DNA of 64,000 bases, taken from Chloracidobacterium sp. Its GTDB lineage: Bacteria > Acidobacteriota > Blastocatellia > Pyrinomonadales > Pyrinomonadaceae. This document shows, piece after piece, positions 25,960 through 34,503 of the stretch; the first letter of the stretch is position 1, and every line of letters begins with the position of its first letter. The position numbers were made by a program, and so were the translations under genes. Location: contig JADJXP010000001.1 in NCBI GenBank assembly GCA_016715795.1, positions 62,001 to 126,000 of the forward strand, in the 5' to 3' direction. The notes beneath the pieces were generated by a model. It searched no databases and was not told the origin of the DNA. It saw nothing but the letters and a program-made list of their open reading frames with translations.

Positions 25960-27399
25960 CTAACCGGTCTTGGCGGGCGCCGGCATGGTGTGGGCCGGTT
26001 GGATGCCGGAAAGGGACATCAGGCCTAGCCGGGTAAAGTTAATCGATTCGCCCAAGATACGCACCGCCTCGGCCGGGGCGTGAAAGCCCATTGAGTTCTC
26101 GGCCTCGACAAAATCGAGATAGAACTGCGCCTTTCGCTGGTATTCGCGCGGCTGCAGCAGGTCGCTCTCCGGGCGGCCGTTATTCTTAGCAGCCTCGATC
26201 TGGTTGATCAGGTCGATAAGGGCGTTCATCGCCAGATCACGCATCTGATATGTGCGCGTCTGAATAGCCTCAGCGCGGAATTTTAGCTCCGCTTCGTCTC
26301 CTTTGTGGCAAGTCTGGCAGGATTGATTGATATTGAGCAGCGGGCTGCGAACATGATGGTCGCTGATCTTCATCGAGCCCTCGCGCTTATAGGGCATATG
26401 GCAATCCGCACAAGAGACGCCGGCACGAGCATGGATGCCTTGGCTGAACATCTCAAACTCAGGATGCTGTGCCTTTAGGACGTCGGCTCCGGTGCGTTTG
26501 TGCACCCAATCCTTGTGTTTGACCTCGTCGTAATAGGCGAGGATGTTCTCGATCTTGAGGCCGTTCTGCCACGGGTAGGTCAGCGTCTTGCCCTCACCCT
26601 TAAAGTAATATTCGACATGACATTGGGCACACACATAGGTGCGCATCTCTTGCCGCGTGGCGTCGCGATTGACGTCATAATCCTTCACGCCCTGCGAGGC
26701 CTTGAAGGCCTTAAGGCCGTTCATTAGGGCCGGACGCGTAACACGAAGCGCCATCGTCATCGCGTCGTGGCAATCGAGGCACGAAACGGGATGGCTGACC
26801 TCGCGACGGGCAACACCATAGCCAAGCGCATTGAGAGCGTCAAAACCCTTGAAAATATCACCGTTGCCGAGCCGTTTATATGCCGTGTATGCGGACGCGT
26901 GACAATTCACGCACGAGCCCGGCTGCTTAACGACATCCTGCCGCTGCGTGAACGTCTGGTCCTCGAGCATAAATGCGTGGCCGCGTTCCTCGCGAAAATC
27001 AACAGCAAATGCGTAGCCGTCCCACATGGTCTTGAGGCGTGGATCCTCTTCAAGCCGCGACTGAGCCACGAGCGAGCGAGGGTCTGATTCCTTTGGCGTC
27101 TTGGCGATCGCCTCACTGCCGCCGTAACGCGTGCGGACCTGATCTACGGTGCGCTTGTAGCCGTCATACTGAAGCGGAAAATTCTTACCCCATATCGCCG
27201 GGTCCTCGGTGTCGTCGGTCAACTCAACGACACGGAAGAATGGGTTTCGCCCCTCCTGTTTGCGTTCAAAGATATTTGTCAAAAGCGCGGCCCCTGCGAT
27301 CGATCCGACAGCGGCGATCAGTGCGACAAGCACGATCAGGCGCAGATTGTGGCGGCGTTTAGGCTGTGCGGCAGTTGTCTCTTTCTTTTCGTCTTCCAT
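25960..27399 (-). CDS. nrfA: Ammonia-forming cytochrome c nitrite reductase
   Basis: A 479-residue pentahaem cytochrome reducing nitrite to ammonium outside the cytoplasmic membrane. Haem motifs are CVNCH (163-167), CLDCH (207-211), CAQCH (257-261), CADCH (330-334) and CQTCH (361-365). The tyrosine after haem 3 (CAQCHVEYYF) and the histidine in HPEFEMFSQGIHARAGVSC are the known active-site residues. The first motif, which binds the catalytic haem, is CxxCH instead of the common CxxCK. An N-terminal anchor (LIVLVALIAAVGSIAGAALL) is retained. It follows nrfH by 8 nt. Confidence 0.93.
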   Translation of the reverse strand: MEDEKKETTAAQPKRRHNLRLIVLVALIAAVGSIAGAALLTNIFERKQEGRNPFFRVVELTDDTEDPAIWGKNFPLQYDGYKRTVDQVRTRYGGSEAIAKTPKESDPRSLVAQSRLEEDPRLKTMWDGYAFAVDFREERGHAFMLEDQTFTQRQDVVKQPGSCVNCHASAYTAYKRLGNGDIFKGFDALNALGYGVARREVSHPVSCLDCHDAMTMALRVTRPALMNGLKAFKASQGVKDYDVNRDATRQEMRTYVCAQCHVEYYFKGEGKTLTYPWQNGLKIENILAYYDEVKHKDWVHKRTGADVLKAQHPEFEMFSQGIHARAGVSCADCHMPYKREGSMKISDHHVRSPLLNINQSCQTCHKGDEAELKFRAEAIQTRTYQMRDLAMNALIDLINQIEAAKNNGRPESDLLQPREYQRKAQFYLDFVEAENSMGFHAPAEAVRILGESINFTRLGLMSLSGIQPAHTMPAPAKTG

Positions 27400-27407
27400 G
27401 GCTTTGT

Positions 27408-27866
27408 CTAGTGCATATGCCCGACCGAGCGGTGACAGCGTATGCATGAGAGATCATCTTCGCGATCAGCGCGGTGCGGCGTGATCGAATCGGTCAGGTC
27501 TTGATGGCAATGACGGCACGATGCCTCGGTCACCTGCCGATTTCGTTCAGTGATCTGGATCGGCTCGTGAAAATTGTTAAACGTGAAATAGTACGAATGC
27601 CAGAAGCCGTTCGATGCCTTAGTGTAATACTTGCCGAGAAGCGAATCCGGCGGGGTGTGACAATCGTTACAGCTGGCCACATTCTTATGAGAGGATTTGA
27701 GCCAGCCGCTGTACTGGTCACTCATTATGTGGCAATTGGCACATGCGGCGGCGTCATTGCTCAGATACGAATAGCCTTTGGCATATACGAAAGTGAACAT
27801 TCCGATGCCGACCGCGGCTCCGATGGCAAGGCCGACGAGGCTCAGCTTTACGATCTGAATATTCAT
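27408..27866 (-). CDS. nrfH: Cytochrome c nitrite reductase small subunit (NapC/NirT family)
   Basis: A 152-residue membrane-anchored tetrahaem quinol dehydrogenase that passes electrons from menaquinol to NrfA. One helix (LVGLAIGAAVGIGMFTFVYA) is followed by CANCHIM (the Met-ligated first haem), CNDCH, CRHCH and CIRCH. The start is taken at the ATG at 27866 behind GAGGG; a TTG three codons upstream is possible. The futalosine genes in the window provide the matching quinone. Confidence 0.92.
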   Translation of the reverse strand: MNIQIVKLSLVGLAIGAAVGIGMFTFVYAKGYSYLSNDAAACANCHIMSDQYSGWLKSSHKNVASCNDCHTPPDSLLGKYYTKASNGFWHSYYFTFNNFHEPIQITERNRQVTEASCRHCHQDLTDSITPHRADREDDLSCIRCHRSVGHMH

Positions 27867-27950
27867 TACCCTCAAAGCTAATCTTCTCTCAAAACACGCT
27901 GGGAATCAAGCATCATTGGTTGTCGGTAACTGTTGCAATAGCTAATGTTT

Positions 27951-27966
27951 TGTGACATCTATCACA
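27951..27966. promoter_or_regulatory. CRP/FNR-superfamily palindrome upstream of nrfHA
   Basis: TGTGACATCTATCACA is a perfect TGTGA-N6-TCACA dyad, 85 bp upstream of the nrfH start and touching the stop of the convergently placed helicase gene. CRP-family factors such as HcpR and related nitrosative-stress regulators use this consensus at nrf promoters in other bacteria. The identity of the regulator here is inference. Confidence 0.62.
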
Positions 27967-29244
27967 TCACCTCACCGGTTCGCGAAGGAGGGCTTCGGAG
28001 GCGTCGCGGGCGAGGTCCGCGACTGCTTCGTCGTAGGTGCGAAGGTTGGCAAGCTGCCTAAGAGCTTCGCCGGTTCGTGATATCAGGCGGACGAGGTCGC
28101 CCTCCTCGGCGCGAGTTCGATCCACAAGTTCGTCCCAACTCATCCCGCCGGCCCAGCGTTCGGCGGCGGCGGCGGCAGAGTAGTTTAATTCCTCGACCGG
28201 CTCGACCCCGTTGCGCAATTCAACGCTTGCGACGGCGAATGAGACATCTTCAAGCTCGCCCAGATACTCGTTCATCCGACGCGAAGTTCGCATCTCGCCG
28301 TAGCTGCGGTCTGCATCCGACGCGACCGAAGCCATCAGCCCTGCAATGTGAGGTGTCGAAAGGCCGCTGAAGATACCGGTCTTCAACGCCTCGCCGACAA
28401 GCAGCGGACGATCGATACGAAGGTCGGCCAGCCATTTGCCCGCGTCCGCAACAGTCTCGGCGTCAAAGTCGATGTATCCGAAGTGAGCAAGCACGCGTGC
28501 CTTTTTTTCGAACGGCTCCCAAATTTCAGTAAGCGTGCGGCGACTCTTGCCATGGTTGCTGCGAAAAGCGTAACTCTTACCGGCGATCTCGCGAACCTGC
28601 TCAAAGCTGCCGAAGGCGTCAAGCAGGTTGAGCAGGCTGATGTAGGTGGAGCGAAACCGGCTTTCGAGCCGGTCGGGCGGAGCTTTTAGCAATTCTGCGA
28701 TCTTCCGCGGATTCTGAAATTGGCCCGGAACGAGCACGACAAAGCCGACATTGTCACGCCCGCGACGGCCTGCCCTGCCGGTCATCTGCTGAAGCTCGCT
28801 CGCCGTCAGCGGCCGCCAGCCATCGTTTCCGCGCGTGTCGGCATTACTAATAACCACCGTGCGCGCCGGAAAATCAACCCCCGCAGCGACCGTAGATGTC
28901 GCAAAAAGGGCGTTGAGCAATCCTGCCGACATCATTCGTTCAATGAGTAACTTCCAGGCTGGGATGTGGCCTGCGTGGTGGGCTGCGACGCCTGCGTCGA
29001 CGATCACCTTAGCGTGCTTGTGGTCCACGACCTCGGGATTTTCGGTTATGAATTCCTCAAATATCGCCACTCTACGCTGATGCCGATCCGGATCACGTCG
29101 CTGCGACTTGTCCCGCGCAACTTCGGCGGCCGCCTCGTCACAACGCCGCCGCGTCGGCAGAAAAGCGATCGCCGGCAACAGATCAAACCGCCGAAGCGTG
29201 TTGATCAGCTTCGGCATTGGGATCTCGGGTAGGCGTTCGGGCAT
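27967..29244 (-). CDS. C-terminal half of a Ski2/Mtr4-like superfamily 2 helicase (no N-terminal ATPase lobe)
   Basis: A 425-residue protein beginning directly in the second RecA lobe (LLPAIAFLPTRRRCDEAA), with AAHHAGHIPAWKLLIERMMSAG, FATSTVAAGVDFPARTVVI and the arginine-finger motif QQMTGRAGRRGRDNVG. The remaining 230 residues resemble the helical C-terminal part of Ski2-like enzymes. Walker A and DEAD/DEVH motifs are missing from the frame and from the DNA upstream, where a divergent gene starts. It may be a real half-protein or the remnant of a truncated helicase; the intact frame argues against recent decay. Confidence 0.75.
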   Translation of the reverse strand: MPERLPEIPMPKLINTLRRFDLLPAIAFLPTRRRCDEAAAEVARDKSQRRDPDRHQRRVAIFEEFITENPEVVDHKHAKVIVDAGVAAHHAGHIPAWKLLIERMMSAGLLNALFATSTVAAGVDFPARTVVISNADTRGNDGWRPLTASELQQMTGRAGRRGRDNVGFVVLVPGQFQNPRKIAELLKAPPDRLESRFRSTYISLLNLLDAFGSFEQVREIAGKSYAFRSNHGKSRRTLTEIWEPFEKKARVLAHFGYIDFDAETVADAGKWLADLRIDRPLLVGEALKTGIFSGLSTPHIAGLMASVASDADRSYGEMRTSRRMNEYLGELEDVSFAVASVELRNGVEPVEELNYSAAAAAERWAGGMSWDELVDRTRAEEGDLVRLISRTGEALRQLANLRTYDEAVADLARDASEALLREPVR

Positions 29245-29393
29245 TTTGGGGCTAGTATACAGCAACGGAGCGCATTTGCGGATCGCGGCAGCCCGAGCGA
29301 CAACTTTGCGTGCAAAATCTGCGACCAAAGACGACCGACGCGCGTCTAGTTCTAAATAGCTCGACTTATCAATCAATACTGAGGACTAAACAA

Positions 29394-30563
29394 ATGAAAC
29401 GACTTTCGGCAGCGATCTCGATCATTATCGTATCGTCCTGCGCCGCCGCGGCGCAGATAATCAAACTTCCGAAGATCCCGACAAGACCGACGCCGGCGCC
29501 TGTCTCGACGCCGGTCATTGGCCCTAATAAGGGGCCGACCGTGCCAACAAACAACGGTGCCGCCCAGCCGCCGCAGGCAACCGACAAGCCCGCGTTGATG
29601 AAAACTTCGCTCGATATCCGCTGCGATACATGGAACAAGTATTGGAAGCTGCCGAACGAATCGAACTACACAAGTTGGGTGCCGCAAGTGCGGTTCAAGG
29701 TGCTGTATGCCGGGACGGTCAAGCTGAGGCTCAATGCCGAGTACTTCACGCCGGACGGCAAGCCGTGGTTCAGCGAGACCCTGAAGCAGGATCGAATCGA
29801 CAATTTGGCCAAGACCGTTGAGATCATCACCGACCGCATTCCCAACCGACATGACGGTAAGGCAACGATCGCGACCGGCCTCTTCGGCGTCAAGATCGTG
29901 GACTCAGGCGACGGCAGCGTGCTGTTTCAGGGTAAGTTCAAGGTTGGCAAGTTCAAGTGGGGCCCGGCAATACCGATGTTCAAGAATCAGCATGACTTCT
30001 TTGTTGACCAGGACTGGAACCTGCCGATCGGCTACGTTTGGCTCAACTGGAAGGACAAGAATGCTCCCGCACCGACGGTGAGCATGTGGATAAAGGGCGA
30101 GACGCGACTTGATGATCTCGAGGCGAGGCTATTCTACAACGGCGAACAGATCGCGACGACAGACGATATGGGAGCGGCTCAGTCTGTCCAGCAGAGGTAT
30201 CCGAATAGCCTTGAGAACAAGGAAACACACCGCTGGGAACTCTTCGATTTCGAGTGGTATAAGTACAAATACGCGGCGACCAGCACCGGGCGAAATATGT
30301 TCAAACAGGCCCGATTCATGAACGATATGGACGGCGATTACACCGTCAAGGTCTTTCACAAAGGCGTGCAGGTACGCGAGGCGTCATTCAGCGTCTCAGG
30401 CGGCGTTCTGGCCGACAATGGCGTTGCGAAGGGCAATAACTTCCCGGATGGCAAGGTGCTGATCCCCGTCAAGGTAATGGGCGATAAGGACAAATGGAAC
30501 GGGGCAACATGGAAGGCTGACGCGTTCTATGCCAATCCACTTACTGGTTTTCCGGCACAGTGA
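29394..30563 (+). CDS. Hypothetical secreted protein
   Basis: A 389-residue exported protein: signal peptide MKRLSAAISIIIVSSCAAAAQ, a Pro-Thr-rich linker (residues 24-60), then a beta-rich body with many Trp/Tyr residues (RCDTWNKYWKLPNESNYTSW, WVPQVRFKVLYAG, GYVWLNWKDKN). No family is recognised. The gene ends overlapping the convergent coaX gene by 23 bp. Confidence 0.72.
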   Translation: MKRLSAAISIIIVSSCAAAAQIIKLPKIPTRPTPAPVSTPVIGPNKGPTVPTNNGAAQPPQATDKPALMKTSLDIRCDTWNKYWKLPNESNYTSWVPQVRFKVLYAGTVKLRLNAEYFTPDGKPWFSETLKQDRIDNLAKTVEIITDRIPNRHDGKATIATGLFGVKIVDSGDGSVLFQGKFKVGKFKWGPAIPMFKNQHDFFVDQDWNLPIGYVWLNWKDKNAPAPTVSMWIKGETRLDDLEARLFYNGEQIATTDDMGAAQSVQQRYPNSLENKETHRWELFDFEWYKYKYAATSTGRNMFKQARFMNDMDGDYTVKVFHKGVQVREASFSVSGGVLADNGVAKGNNFPDGKVLIPVKVMGDKDKWNGATWKADAFYANPLTGFPAQ

Positions 30564-31293
30564 GCCGGTCGAGCCGTTCGCTGAGCATCTGTAGGCCCTT
30601 CAGCAGCAGATCGTCGTCAACTACGTCGATCACATTGCTGTGTTCGGAGACCATCCGAGCGAAGCCGCCGGTAGCGATGACCTTGGCGTCGGTGCCTACC
30701 TCAGTTCTCATTCGTTGGACGACGGCCTCGACGAGGCCGACCTGCGAATAGAGCAAGCCGGCCTTTATCGATGTTTCCGTTGTCTGATTGATGACGGTGT
30801 TGATAGGCCCAAGCCGTACCTCTGGCAGACGGGCCGCATTCAGGTGCAGCGCCCTGGCGGCCGTTGCCATTCCCGGTGCGATAAGCCCGCCGAGCAATTC
30901 CCTGTCACGGTTAACAATGTCGATCGTCGTGGCCGTGCCAAAGCTGCAGACGATCACCGGCACGCCAAAGAGCTCCGCTGCTGCAAAGGCACTGACAAGC
31001 CTGTCGGTTCCGGCCGCGTCCAGAGGTTCATAATTGATCCTGAGGCCGAGATCGTCATGATTCGTCAGCAGACGAACCTCGATACCGATCCTCTCTAGGA
31101 TCGCGTCAGACACGTCCTTGGTCCTTGCCGGGACAACTGAACAAATGATCGCCGACGACACATCGCCGAGCGAAGCGATCGCCTGTGACAACTCTGCCGC
31201 GGTGGTCGGAATTGAATTCCGGCTCATGAGGCGATCGCCGGCAAAGACGCCGAATTTGATGGATGTGTTGCCGATGTCGACGGCGAGAAGCAT
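30541..31293 (-). CDS. coaX: Type III pantothenate kinase
   Basis: A 250-residue ASKHA-fold kinase catalysing the first step of coenzyme A synthesis. LLAVDIGNTSIKFGVFAGD is the phosphate-binding opening, DAAGTDRLVSAFAA and VCSFGTATTIDIV the central motifs, and GGLIAPGMATAARALHLNAARLPEV the family signature. Type III enzymes are typical where CoaA is absent. Confidence 0.93.
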   Translation of the reverse strand: MLLAVDIGNTSIKFGVFAGDRLMSRNSIPTTAAELSQAIASLGDVSSAIICSVVPARTKDVSDAILERIGIEVRLLTNHDDLGLRINYEPLDAAGTDRLVSAFAAAELFGVPVIVCSFGTATTIDIVNRDRELLGGLIAPGMATAARALHLNAARLPEVRLGPINTVINQTTETSIKAGLLYSQVGLVEAVVQRMRTEVGTDAKVIATGGFARMVSEHSNVIDVVDDDLLLKGLQMLSERLDRLTVPENQ

Positions 31294-31303
31294 AAACAGG
31301 TTA

Positions 31304-31398
31304 AAAGTGGAAAAGTGAAAAAGGGGGAAAGTTAAAAAGCTCCTCGATGCCTCGGTATCGCTTTTTCACTTTTTCACCTTTACCCTTTTTCACTTTTA
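31304..31398. repeat. A/G-rich long hairpin repeat between coaX and a hypothetical gene
   Basis: The left arm GTTAAAAGTGGAAAAGTGAA continues with AAAGGGGG; the right arm carries CTTTTTCACTTTTTCACC and CCTTTTTCACTTTTA. The right arm includes the stop codon of the minus-strand gene at 31396. No terminator T-run after a GC stem is present. Confidence 0.7.
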
Positions 31399-31725
31399 TC
31401 CTTGTAGTGGGAGGCCGTCGTAGATCACGTTCCAGCCATTCTTGCGGCTCGTGCTGAGGCTGCGGGTGAACCATTCCACGGCGGCGTTCGGATCGTCGTA
31501 GATCTGCACGGCGGGGCGCTCTTCGCGGGGATCGACGCGGCAAATGGCGGCGCCGACCGAGGCTGTTTTGATGCACAGCAGGGCGATCATCTTGTCTTTT
31601 TGCATCACGGCCGTGCGCATCGAGACGTTGTCGATCTCGGCGTCAAACTCGTCGAATTCGGCAAGTTCCTCGTCAAAATCCTCGTCGAGATCCCAGTCAG
31701 GCGGGTTGTCGTACTCGTGGCTCAT
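31396..31725 (-). CDS. Hypothetical acidic protein
   Basis: A 109-residue protein with a very acidic N-terminal third (DWDLDEDFDEELAEFDEFDAEID) and a compact C-terminal part with IALLCIKTASVGAAICRVD and AVEWFTRSLSTSRKNGW. The family is not recognised. Its stop codon lies in the adjoining palindromic repeat. It is 17 nt downstream of vanW in the same direction. Confidence 0.65.
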   Translation of the reverse strand: MSHEYDNPPDWDLDEDFDEELAEFDEFDAEIDNVSMRTAVMQKDKMIALLCIKTASVGAAICRVDPREERPAVQIYDDPNAAVEWFTRSLSTSRKNGWNVIYDGLPLQG

Positions 31726-31742
31726 AAGGCAAAATGCGTAAC

Positions 31743-32552
31743 CTACACGTTACACGCTGCGGCCGCAAAGTTCAATTCGTACTTGACCTCAGCGTGGTTT
31801 TGCACGAGCAATTCCTCAGCGATCCGGTTGCCGGTGCGGCGATCGATGACCTCGCGCCATATCTCATTCTCACGGTAATTCTTGCCGTTCTTGCTCAGGA
31901 AGCGATGGTTACGCTCAAAGACGTGATAGCTGTAAAGCGGTTCGGTGTCGGTCAGTATCGCACCTTTCAAATGCTCGTCGCCGACGCGGACGCGAAGTTG
32001 AAAGGTCATATCCGTTGAATTGAAAAACCGCAGGTCGATGTAGTTGTAAAACACGCCGCAGCCCGAACCGAACGGCAGCGTACGGTTCTCGTCGGGGAAC
32101 GGGTCAAAGCTGTGGTGATGCCGCTCGACGACCTCAAGCGGCGTATGCAGGGCCATCCAATACAGCAGATTCGACAGCTGGCAAAGCCCGCCGCCGACGC
32201 CGCGCACGACCTCGCCGCGTGACAACTGCATTCCCTCGAGATAGCCTTTTTCGGCGGTCGTCTCACCGACCGCTCGCCAGAATGAAAAAGTCTCGCCCGG
32301 GCGTATCAACAGTCCGTCGAGATGCGGCACCGCGAGGCGAAGGTTATGCACCTTATTCTCCTGCAATTGCGGATCGCTGTCGCCGAGACGGCGGCGGAGC
32401 AGCGATTGGTGCTTCTTACAGGTGTATTTGAGGTCGTCATCGGACCGCGTCGATGCGAAGCGTCCGCTCACGGCATCGGTGATGCGCCGCGTCAGGCGTT
32501 TTTGCCAGATACGCGTGTGATAGAACGCAGGATGAATCTCCGATAGACGCAT
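31743..32552 (-). CDS. VanW family protein
   Basis: A 269-residue VanW-like protein. The family core is clear: KVHNLRLAVPHLDGLLIRPGETFSFWRAVG followed by KGYLEGMQLSRGEVVRGVGGGLCQLSNLLYWMALHTPLEVVERHHHSFDPFPDENRTLPFGSGCGVFYNYIDLRF. VanW occurs in some vancomycin-resistance clusters, but the biochemical function is unknown and no other van genes are here. The start is at 32552 or an in-frame ATG seven codons upstream. Confidence 0.85.
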   Translation of the reverse strand: MRLSEIHPAFYHTRIWQKRLTRRITDAVSGRFASTRSDDDLKYTCKKHQSLLRRRLGDSDPQLQENKVHNLRLAVPHLDGLLIRPGETFSFWRAVGETTAEKGYLEGMQLSRGEVVRGVGGGLCQLSNLLYWMALHTPLEVVERHHHSFDPFPDENRTLPFGSGCGVFYNYIDLRFFNSTDMTFQLRVRVGDEHLKGAILTDTEPLYSYHVFERNHRFLSKNGKNYRENEIWREVIDRRTGNRIAEELLVQNHAEVKYELNFAAAACNV

Positions 32553-32572
32553 TCGAACGTGATGGACAGCCA

Positions 32573-32616
32573 CGAATGCACGAATGAAGATGTCTTATTC
32601 GTGCATTCGTGGCTAT
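32573..32616. repeat. ATTCGTGC-type hairpin that carries the birA stop codon
   Basis: AGCCACGAATGCACGAAT and ATTCGTGCATTCGTGGCT form an 18-bp perfect stem with a short centre. The TAG stop of birA (32613-32615, minus strand) is formed by the edge of the right arm. Same family as 22897, 25769 and 63352. Confidence 0.82.
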
Positions 32617-33374
32617 TTCTTCTCTCTCAATCTCTCGACATCGCCGGCCTGGACGATACTCACCGAGCCGTCGGCAAGTTTAACACGCAGTGCGCCGTTC
32701 GGTTCAAGCCCGTCGGTCGTGCCCTCGATGATGCCGTCAGATATGGTCACGCAGACGTGCTTGCCGCGGAAATATGACGAGCGGCGGGCCCATTCGTCGA
32801 TGATGGCCGCCCGGTCGTCGCTGAGCGTTTTGTACCAATTAATCAACTTCTCGATTAGCGCTGTCTCGACCAGCCGCATTGAATCCGCTTCTTGTGACCG
32901 GAATCCGGTCGCTACCGCTCCCGGTTCTGATAGCTCGGTCTCAATGGAGGTCGCGATGTCCAACGTCGATGTGTCTTTTACATTGATGCCGATGCCGAGG
33001 ATCACGGCCAGGCCCGTGGGCGTTTCGACAGCTTCGCCGAGGATGCCGCTGATCTTCCTTTCATTGACGAGAATGTCGTTGACCCATTTAATATCGGGCG
33101 AAAGGCCAAATTCGCTAAGCGTGTCGTGCACGGCAATGCCCGCCATCAGCGTGAGCAACCCCAATTGCTCGCGGGCGATCTTTGGCCGTAGGACGCTACT
33201 GAAATACAAACCGGCGTCGGGCTCCGAGGCCCAACTGCGACCCATTCGGCCGCGACCGGCGGTTTGCTGCCGCGCGATCACGCATAGGCCCTCAACCGCA
33301 CCTCGACGGGCGTGATTCGCAGCCTCGTCGTTGGTCGAGCCGAGCATGTCAAAGCGGAGGATCGTAATGTTCAT
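32613..33374 (-). CDS. birA: Biotin--[acetyl-CoA-carboxylase] ligase
   Basis: A 253-residue biotin protein ligase that activates biotin to biotinyl-AMP and attaches it to the carboxyl-carrier protein. GSTNDEA, the ATP/biotin loop ARQQTAGRGRMGRSWAS, PDIKWVNDILVNERKISGILGE and GLAVILGIGINV are the family motifs. It lacks the N-terminal helix-turn-helix of E. coli BirA, so it is a group I enzyme without a repressor role. Confidence 0.93.
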   Translation of the reverse strand: MNITILRFDMLGSTNDEAANHARRGAVEGLCVIARQQTAGRGRMGRSWASEPDAGLYFSSVLRPKIAREQLGLLTLMAGIAVHDTLSEFGLSPDIKWVNDILVNERKISGILGEAVETPTGLAVILGIGINVKDTSTLDIATSIETELSEPGAVATGFRSQEADSMRLVETALIEKLINWYKTLSDDRAAIIDEWARRSSYFRGKHVCVTISDGIIEGTTDGLEPNGALRVKLADGSVSIVQAGDVERLREKK

Positions 33375-33383
33375 AAGAAGGTT

Positions 33384-33446
33384 CTCAGTTCAAGCTTTAG
33401 CTTGTCTCCCTTGAGTGCACGAAACAAGCTAAGGCTCGAACTCAGA
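33384..33446. repeat. CTCAGTTCAAGCTTTAGC-type hairpin carrying the egtD stop codon
   Basis: Left arm CTCAGTTCAAGCTTTAGCTTGT and right arm ACAAGCTAAGGCTCGAACTC pair with few mismatches over 22 bp. The TGA stop of egtD (33442-33444 on the minus strand) lies inside the right arm. Confidence 0.75.
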
Positions 33447-34407
33447 GCGGCCGCCACAAGGAATCGCAGTAATATCGACGGCTATCAAAGAAATTGTGCG
33501 CCACTTCAAAACCGCTCTCGGCGGCGAGCGATCCGATCATGGCCAGCGAATATTTCTGCGATATCTCCATAAACACCGCTTCCCATTGATCGAACTCAAA
33601 ATCGCGGCCTAGTGCGGCGATGTGGACGGTTTGCTTTTCGCGGCTGATCAGGTACGAGCGGGCGGAACCCTCGATAGGGCGATAGTTCGCGTAGTGAGTA
33701 AAGCCGTCGATATCAAAGTTGCCGCCAAGCTCGCGGTTTATTCGCGTCAGCAAATTAAGATTGAACTGTGCGGTCACACGCGCGGCATCGTCATACGCTG
33801 CGGCGATCACGTGCGGGTCCTTCTGCAGGTCAAAGCCGATGAACAGCAGGTCGTCGTTATTCATCACGCCGCGCAGCGAGCGAAAGAATGCTACCGATTG
33901 CTCGCGCGAAAAGTTGCCGACGTTTGAGCCGAGGAACATCAGCACCTTGCGTCGCCCGCGAATGTTCTTTAGCTCGCCGAGTATCTTGAAATAATCGCCA
34001 TTGCGCGCGGCGATCTTGAGCGTTGGAAACTCGGCATTGAACTTCGCCGCCAGCGCGACGAGGGCTACCTGCGAGATATCGATCGGTGAGTACAAAATGT
34101 CCGCGCCGCGTTCGAGAAAGTGTCGGATAAGGATTGCCGTCTTTGTGCCGTCGCCTGCACCGAGTTCGATCAAGTCGAAATCTCGGCCGTCGGTGAACGC
34201 CTGATGTATCGCTTCGGTCTGAGTCTCGAATATCTCCTTCTCGCAGCCGGTCAGGTAGTATTCGGGCAGCTTCATGATCTCCTGAAACAGCCGCGAGCCT
34301 TCGTCGTCGTAGAAATACTTTGACAACAAATACTTCGGCGTCGCCGACAGCCCCCCGAGCACGTCGCCGGCAAATTGGGTTCTCTCTGGTGTTGATGATT
34401 GCTGCAT
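33442..34407 (-). CDS. egtD: L-histidine N-alpha-methyltransferase EgtD
   Basis: A 321-residue methyltransferase that trimethylates histidine to hercynine in ergothioneine synthesis. YFYDDEGSRLFQEIMKLPEYYLTGCEKEIF is the family opening, DLIELGAGDGTKT the AdoMet site, FLGSNVGNF and LFIGFDLQKD the substrate loop, and a C-terminal region with AESGFEVAHNFFDSRRYYCDSLW. It is downstream of egtB, separated only by a hairpin repeat. Confidence 0.94.
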   Translation of the reverse strand: MQQSSTPERTQFAGDVLGGLSATPKYLLSKYFYDDEGSRLFQEIMKLPEYYLTGCEKEIFETQTEAIHQAFTDGRDFDLIELGAGDGTKTAILIRHFLERGADILYSPIDISQVALVALAAKFNAEFPTLKIAARNGDYFKILGELKNIRGRRKVLMFLGSNVGNFSREQSVAFFRSLRGVMNNDDLLFIGFDLQKDPHVIAAAYDDAARVTAQFNLNLLTRINRELGGNFDIDGFTHYANYRPIEGSARSYLISREKQTVHIAALGRDFEFDQWEAVFMEISQKYSLAMIGSLAAESGFEVAHNFFDSRRYYCDSLWRPL

Positions 34408-34415
34408 TAGAAATT

Positions 34416-34495
34416 AACCACAGATGGACACAGATAAACACAGATAACAAGATTGCCTGCTTCTGATCTGTGTCTATCTGTGTTCATCCGTGGTT
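34416..34495. repeat. AACCACGGATGAACACAG-type hairpin between egtB and egtD
   Basis: 30-nt arms: AACCACAGATGGACACAGAT and onward pairs with ATCTGTGTCTATCTGTGTTC and onward, with few mismatches, around a 20-nt spacer. It fills the gap between the two ergothioneine genes. Confidence 0.8.
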
Positions 34496-34503
34496 TCAAG
34501 TCC

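Noticed and set aside
31743..32552. VanW protein as evidence for a vancomycin-resistance cluster
   Set aside because: No VanHAX, VanS/R or VanY homologue is present; VanW alone occurs widely without resistance.
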